Assembly (NCBI RefSeq): GCF_000292245.2
Contig: NZ_ALPT02000001.1
Span: forward strand, 70,221-134,220
Origin: Alkalihalobacillus alcalophilus ATCC 27647 = CGMCC 1.3604
Lineage (GTDB): Bacteria; Bacillota; Bacilli; Bacillales; Bacillaceae_D
Length of the DNA: 64,000 bases
Direction: 5' to 3'
Position numbers and translations under genes: made by a program. Below, piece after piece: positions 60,251 to 64,000 of the stretch. Position 1 is the stretch's first letter. Each line of letters opens with the position of its first letter. Below the pieces are notes generated by a model. That model made no database searches. It saw nothing but the letters and a program-made list of their open reading frames with translations, and was not told the DNA's origin.

Positions 60251-61749
60251 TTAACTACTCATCAATATCATGTTTTTTATTTGCTTCAAAAAAATTAAAC
60301 CTTTTTTCTTTTGGGCCCTTAAATAAACCGGCCTTGATGACATCCAGCTAAAAGGCAAGCGAATAAAAGCATCTTTCCAATCAGCGAATCTCGGCGGATA
60401 AATCGGTGATAAATAAGGGCGGCCAAGCGATTGCAAATGTAATAAATGAACAATCGTAAAAAGCAATGCAGCACCAATTCCAATTAAGCCAAACCAAGCG
60501 GACATAAGCAAAAATGGAAAGCGAATAATTCTAATCGTATTACCAATTTGATAAATAGGCGTTGTAAACGAAGCTAATGCGGCTAAAGCCACGATAATTA
60601 ACAGGATATTACTCGTTAATCCAGCCTCAACGGAAGCCTGTCCAATTACAATACCGCCAACGATCCCAATCGTTTGTCCTACCTTTGTTGGTAACCTCGC
60701 CCCGGCCTCTCTTAATAATTCAATTGTTAATTCTAAAAATACCGCTTCAATAATAGGTGGAAAGGGGATCATAATTCTTGACCCGATTATCGGCCCTAAT
60801 AAATCTTTTGGAATTAATTCATAATGATAAGTTAAAACCGCAACATAAATTGGTGAAGCTAATGTCGAAAAGGTTACAGCAAAAAAGCGTAATAACCTAG
60901 TGAAGGAGGCAACTTGCCAACCTAAATAATAATCTTCTAAAGATGAAAAGAATTCAACTAAAGTCGTTGGGCCAAACACAACCTCAGGAGAACCATCCGC
61001 TATAAAAGCCACTTTCCCTTCTGCTAAAACCGCTGCTACACGTTCTGGCCTTTCCGTGTTGACAAATTGTGGAAAAACAGATAATGAGTCATCTGAAATC
61101 ATCTGGGCAATACTGCCAGAATCAATGATTTGGTCAAAATCAATCGCCTCTAGTCGTTGTTGCATCGTCCGTAAATTCTCTACATCAACAATACCTTCCA
61201 CATATAATATAGCTATTTTCGTTTTTGTTAATTTGCCTAAGACTAATTTTTTGTTTTTAATTCACCTATTGGTAGACGTTTTCGAATTAAGCTTAAGTTT
61301 GTATCTAACGCTTCAATAAATGATTCTTGTGGTCCTGTTACACTAAATTCAACTTCAGGCTGTGAAATTTCTCGATCAGAGGCGATACTTACTTCAAATA
61401 GAGCATATTGTTTTGGACTTGTTAAACTTTCGAGTAATAATTGCCCTCTCATTAATGCTTCTTTAGCATGATAACCTTTTGTCACCATTTCTTTTTTATT
61501 TATTGGAATAGAGTTTATCACTATAGCTAAATCATTTGATTCAGCTTTATTCAAATAAGGGAGAAAATCCCTTATAACTCGATCTGGATCAATTAAAGTA
61601 CTAAAATAAGAAATCCTATACTCATGTTGATTTATTTGATGGTGGAATTGCACAAAATCATCGGAGGATTTTAAACTATTAACGACATCATCAATGGATT
61701 CTGTCTTTTCGTTATACTTAATCTTTTCTTTCATCCATCTTAATAACAT
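60251..61749 (-). pseudogene. Germinant-receptor subunit A (GerAA family), frame split at an A-run
   Basis: N-terminal part from ATG 61749 (IDDVVNSLKSSDDFVQFHH... LIRKRLPIGELKTKN) meets stop TAG at 61243-61245. The missing continuation LVLGKLTKTKIAILYVEGIV is one frame back and runs on through DFDQIIDSGSIAQMISDD, the membrane domain and the end at 60251. The junction is minus-strand ACAAAAAATTAG: one extra A would restore a single ~498-residue protein; A AAA AAT is also a classical -1 slippery heptamer placed right before the stop. Possible explanations are pseudogene, recoding or sequencing error. The rest of the protein looks intact. Confidence 0.8.
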
Positions 61750-61787
61750 TAGTCTCCCTCCAATTTAAACATTCTAATCCTCTCAGT

Positions 61788-61817
61788 TAGTATGATTTTC
61801 ATGAAAAGGAATTATAC
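61788..61817 (-). promoter_or_regulatory. Sigma-G-type promoter of the ger operon
   Basis: On the minus strand GTATA (61817-61813), 18 nt, then CATACTA (61794-61788), matching the sigma-G consensus GHATR ... CATNHTA at every position. It lies about 40 nt upstream of gerA and fits forespore expression of germinant receptors. Confidence 0.65.
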
Positions 61818-61853
61818 AACTTATTATGACCGGTCTACTTTTTTTATTTAAAA

Positions 61854-61892
61854 AAGCTAAGCAATGAGAAGGGAGTTCTCATTGCTTAGCTT
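61854..61892 (-). terminator. Terminator downstream of the VanW-like gene
   Basis: Perfect 17-bp stem (61854-61870 with 61876-61892, beginning AAGCTAAGCAATGAG) followed by T-rich sequence on the minus strand. Confidence 0.92.
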
Positions 61893-61912
61893 CATACTAA
61901 TAAAAGATCTTT

Positions 61913-62851
61913 TTATAAATGATTTTCTTCATTTGTTAAAACCTGAACAGTAATTGAACCATTTTCAACTACTGTTTTTAATATGACTGGATAGGGATAT
62001 GGATTTTTAAATTTAAAATCAGGCCCTCCCCATGAAACGGTTGCGTCTCGTCCTGGTGGTACATATCCAATTTCCCTTGAATGAGTGTATCGTTCGACAA
62101 TTTCTAAACCGGCATCATCAATGGCATTGAATAAAGTCGATGATGTTTGGCATATCCCACCACCTATCCCCATTACAAATTCTTGATTAACAATTTCCAT
62201 TGCTTCTTGATACCCTCTATCTACTGTTCGTTCACCAACCACTAAATTAAAAGAAAACGAATCACCTGGACCTAATATAACACGGTCGATCGCCTCGGCT
62301 GATAACTCAATATTTACCGTTCGCCCACTTACATTCGCATCAAAATACGTTTTATATTCCCCGATTACTAATTCATCAATTCCAATCACATCTTCTTCTT
62401 TTACATTTGGCTCCGTCACATAGATGGGCATTTGTAATTCCTCATGACCTCTCTCCAGATCCATAATTAGCTCTACTAATTCTTTTTCCGATAAAATCAC
62501 TCTATTTTGGCCTGGAATAATGGTGCCATCTTCTGCTAAACTAGCATTTTGTAAAGGTGTATCAATCGATTGTGCAAATGTGCTTGCAAGATCTTCTAAC
62601 TGTTCTTGATTAAGAGCTTGATTCCGGTTGTTCATATAACCATAATCATTTAGATTAATCTTATGTTGCTCATTATTATAAGTATCAAATAAAACAAGTT
62701 CCCAAATAACGTCCTTTTTTTCGATATGATTAGTCGGTACGCTGCTCGGATGAAGAGCGACCACAAATGAGCTTATCTCTTCCTGCTCCTGCACCCCATT
62801 CGTACAACCAACTAGTAATAAAAATGATGATAAAACAATTGTTTTCTTCAA
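61913..62851 (-). CDS. VanW-family lipoprotein
   Basis: Exported lipoprotein of 312 residues. Lipobox LLVGC (Cys16) follows KKTIVLSSFLL. The C-terminal part is a VanW domain: VILGPGDSFSFNLVVGERTVDRGYQEA, GIGGGICQTSSTLFNA and REIGYVPPGRDATVSW. The TTG at 62851 is chosen since GGAGGGGA sits right upstream; the frame from 62884 contains this site. VanW proteins (such as YoaR) are of uncertain role, thought to act on the cell wall. Stands alone with its own terminator, next to the ger operon. Confidence 0.85.
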   Translation of the reverse strand: MKKTIVLSSFLLLVGCTNGVQEQEEISSFVVALHPSSVPTNHIEKKDVIWELVLFDTYNNEQHKINLNDYGYMNNRNQALNQEQLEDLASTFAQSIDTPLQNASLAEDGTIIPGQNRVILSEKELVELIMDLERGHEELQMPIYVTEPNVKEEDVIGIDELVIGEYKTYFDANVSGRTVNIELSAEAIDRVILGPGDSFSFNLVVGERTVDRGYQEAMEIVNQEFVMGIGGGICQTSSTLFNAIDDAGLEIVERYTHSREIGYVPPGRDATVSWGGPDFKFKNPYPYPVILKTVVENGSITVQVLTNEENHL

Positions 62852-62931
62852 AATGACTCCCCTCCATTTATAACCACAGAGCATTATATGAAAACAACGT
62901 AAGTCTAATGCAAAAAAGGAAGAAGAAAAAA

Positions 62932-62971
62932 AAACGGTGAAGTTTCACAAATAAGTGAAATTTCACCGTTT
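62932..62971 (-). terminator. Terminator downstream of the adenosyltransferase gene
   Basis: 17-bp stem with one mismatch (AAACGGTGAA/TTCACCGTTT at the base; 62932-62948 with 62955-62971), followed by a T run on the minus strand. Confidence 0.88.
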
Positions 62972-63070
62972 TTATTAAAAGGATAGTGGATAGCCATGTG
63001 TGGAGCTTTATTTACTGCTCCCTAAAATCACGCCCTGTGTCAATTGTCCTTTAAGCTGAAGTGGTTTATT

Positions 63071-63655
63071 TCAATGTTCCTCTCTTTTGGTTTCTCGAAA
63101 AACGATTGCACTTCTTTCATACTCGACATCCTGGATAGCTAAACGAGCGTTAACCGCTCGTGCCACTACGAAGAAAAAGTCCGACAAACGATTCATATAC
63201 TTAAATACTAACGGATGAATGTCTTCTTGTTTTTGTAAGGAAGCGATCTGCCTTTCCGCTCTTCTTGTAATCGTTCGACAAATATGAATAAGAGCAGCTA
63301 ATTCTGAACCTCCAGGCAAAATAAATTTTTGTAATGGTGGAGCTTCCTCCATATATTGATCAATTTTCACTTCTAATTGGTCAATCATTTCTTGTTTTGT
63401 TTTATACGGAGGTTCTTTATCTTTTTTGACAATCGCTAAATCACCCCCACAATCAAAAAGTTCATGTTGAATGATCAAAAAATCAGCACGAATATCAGCT
63501 AATAAAGGTGCTTCCATTTTTGCCACCGCTAATGATACGAACGCATTTAGTTCATCAATCGTTCCATATGCCTCAATTCGAATATCATCTTTATCAACAC
63601 GTCCACCAATCACACCCGTTTTTCCTTCATCACCAGTTCTCGTATAAAGTCTCAT
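63071..63655 (-). CDS. pduO: ATP:cob(I)alamin adenosyltransferase, PduO type
   Basis: Makes adenosylcobalamin from cob(I)alamin and ATP. Motifs: LYTRTGDEGKTGVIGG (ATP site, N-terminal), RIEAYGTIDELNAFVSLA, FILPGGSELAALIHICRTITRRAER and YMNRLSDFFFVVARAVNA. 194 residues. ATG 63655 follows GGGAGG with 6-nt spacing. It supports cobalamin use in this organism, alongside MetH, although MetH itself uses methylcobalamin. The upstream sequence is an R2 repeat array. Confidence 0.92.
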   Translation of the reverse strand: MRLYTRTGDEGKTGVIGGRVDKDDIRIEAYGTIDELNAFVSLAVAKMEAPLLADIRADFLIIQHELFDCGGDLAIVKKDKEPPYKTKQEMIDQLEVKIDQYMEEAPPLQKFILPGGSELAALIHICRTITRRAERQIASLQKQEDIHPLVFKYMNRLSDFFFVVARAVNARLAIQDVEYERSAIVFRETKREEH

Positions 63656-63670
63656 CAAATACCTCCCTTA

Positions 63671-63793
63671 GTATAAAGCGTAGTCCGTTTGCTCAGAAGC
63701 GAGAAAAAATACAGGGCCAACGTTAAAGTCGCTCTTTGACTTTATAAGGTGGACCGATTTTTCTCGAGCTTCTAACGGACGCAGCTAGATTAA
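63671..63793. repeat. R2 hairpin repeat, copy B
   Basis: Starts GTATAAAGCG. Pairings: GTCCGTT/AACGGAC (63683-63689 with 63774-63780), AGAAGC/GCTTCT and a GAGAAAAA/TTTTTCTC stem, apical TAAAGTC/GACTTTA (63724-63730 with 63738-63744). First unit of a direct tandem array with 123-124 nt spacing. Confidence 0.85.
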
Positions 63794-63917
63794 GTATAAA
63801 GCGAAGCCTGTTCGCTCAGAAGCGAGAAAAAATTAGGGGCGGCTGATGAAGACGCTCTTTGTCTTCACTCAGACGAACCGATTTTTCTCGAGCTTCTAAC
63901 AGGCGTAGCTGGATTAA
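63794..63917. repeat. R2 hairpin repeat, copy C
   Basis: Pairings: GCCTGTT/AACAGGC (63806-63812 with 63898-63904), and apical TGAAGAC/GTCTTCA (63847-63853 with 63861-63867). Each stem differs from copy B by two two-sided changes, so pairing is kept. Confidence 0.85.
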
Positions 63918-64000
63918 GTATAAAGCGTAGCCTGTTTGCCCAGAAGCGAGAAAAAATAAGAACAGCTGATGAAGACGCTCTTTGTCTTCACTCAGACGAA
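63918..64000. repeat. R2 hairpin repeat, copy D (cut by window edge)
   Basis: Third tandem unit, nearly the same as copy C apart from TGTTTGCCCAG near its start; its 3' arm is beyond base 64000. The array probably continues. Confidence 0.8.

Noticed and set aside
1..64000. CRISPR arrays, tRNA or rRNA genes, prophage
   Set aside because: No spacer-repeat pattern, no tRNA cloverleaf or rRNA sequence and no phage genes were recognised; the only short direct repeats are the R2 units, which lack spacers.

Overview
The window looks like a chromosomal segment of a low-GC, spore-forming Bacillaceae bacterium, probably from the alkaliphilic or halotolerant group. The gene order closely follows the Bacillus subtilis ypb/ypd/ypf/yph - spoIVA - mtrAB - hep/menG - ndk - cheR - aroFBH - trp region. 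Sporulation and germination genes (spoIVA, SpoVIF, sleB-ypeB, a gerABC operon), a TRAP (mtrB) system, and SAM and T-box leaders all fit this. Most genes are on the minus strand. Only ansA, a 73-residue orphan, the ferredoxin gene and serA are clearly on the plus strand.

Layout (plus coordinates; most operons read right to left). 1-6.1 kb: trpD (cut by the window edge), trpE behind a TRAP attenuator, aroH, aroB, aroC, cheR. 6.2-11.7 kb: ndk and a menaquinone block hepS-menG-mqnP-ubiX-mqnA-hepT, in which futalosine-pathway genes sit between the polyprenyl synthase subunit genes. 12-19.5 kb: mtrB, folE, spoIVA (no hbs beside it), yphF-like, DUF2768, SpoVIF, gpsA, plsY, der. 19.6-20.5 kb: repeat element E1. 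20.5-27.4 kb: yphA-like, S1-domain protein, plsC, cmk, PilZ protein, ypeB, sleB. 27.7-34.3 kb: a SAM-riboswitch-controlled methionine operon metI-yitJ-metH. 34.4-38.3 kb: a small zinc ribbon, prsW, ansA, ypdA, ddl. 38.5-39.4 kb: element E2. 39.4-49.6 kb: mecA-like, MerR/B12-fold regulator, ypbG, an ECF sigma/anti-sigma pair (anti-sigma frameshifted), M20 amidohydrolase, two very small genes, ypbF, ypbE-like, ypbD, recQ, ypbB. 49.9-53.0 kb: fer, TauE-like permease, GntR regulator, LysM-M14 peptidase. 53.1-54.0 kb: element E3. 54.1-56.0 kb: T-box-serA. 56.2-63.7 kb: a hypothetical gene, M23-LysM peptidase, gerC-gerB-gerA (gerA frameshifted), VanW-like lipoprotein, cobalamin adenosyltransferase. 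63.7-64 kb: a tandem hairpin-repeat array running off the edge.

Functional links: aroB/aroC make chorismate, which feeds trpE, aroH and MqnA. mtrB encodes the RNA-binding protein that should act on the trp leader in the same window. metI-yitJ-metH forms a methionine route with a B12-dependent final enzyme. The adenosyltransferase gene shows cobalamin handling, although MetH itself uses methylcobalamin.

The most unusual content is non-coding. Three ~0.9 kb elements (E1-E3) have matching inverted ends and 5-bp target duplications but no transposase. Each carries two inverted GC-rich hairpin cores. Compensatory base changes between copies show that the folded structure is conserved, and in E3 the interior is inverted relative to the ends. 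A seventh, divergent core stands alone at 21.4 kb. A second, unrelated family of ~124-bp covarying hairpins lies inside the ger operon and in tandem at the right edge. Three apparent -1 shifts beside A-runs, in gerA and the anti-sigma gene, are either real lesions, recoding sites or assembly errors.
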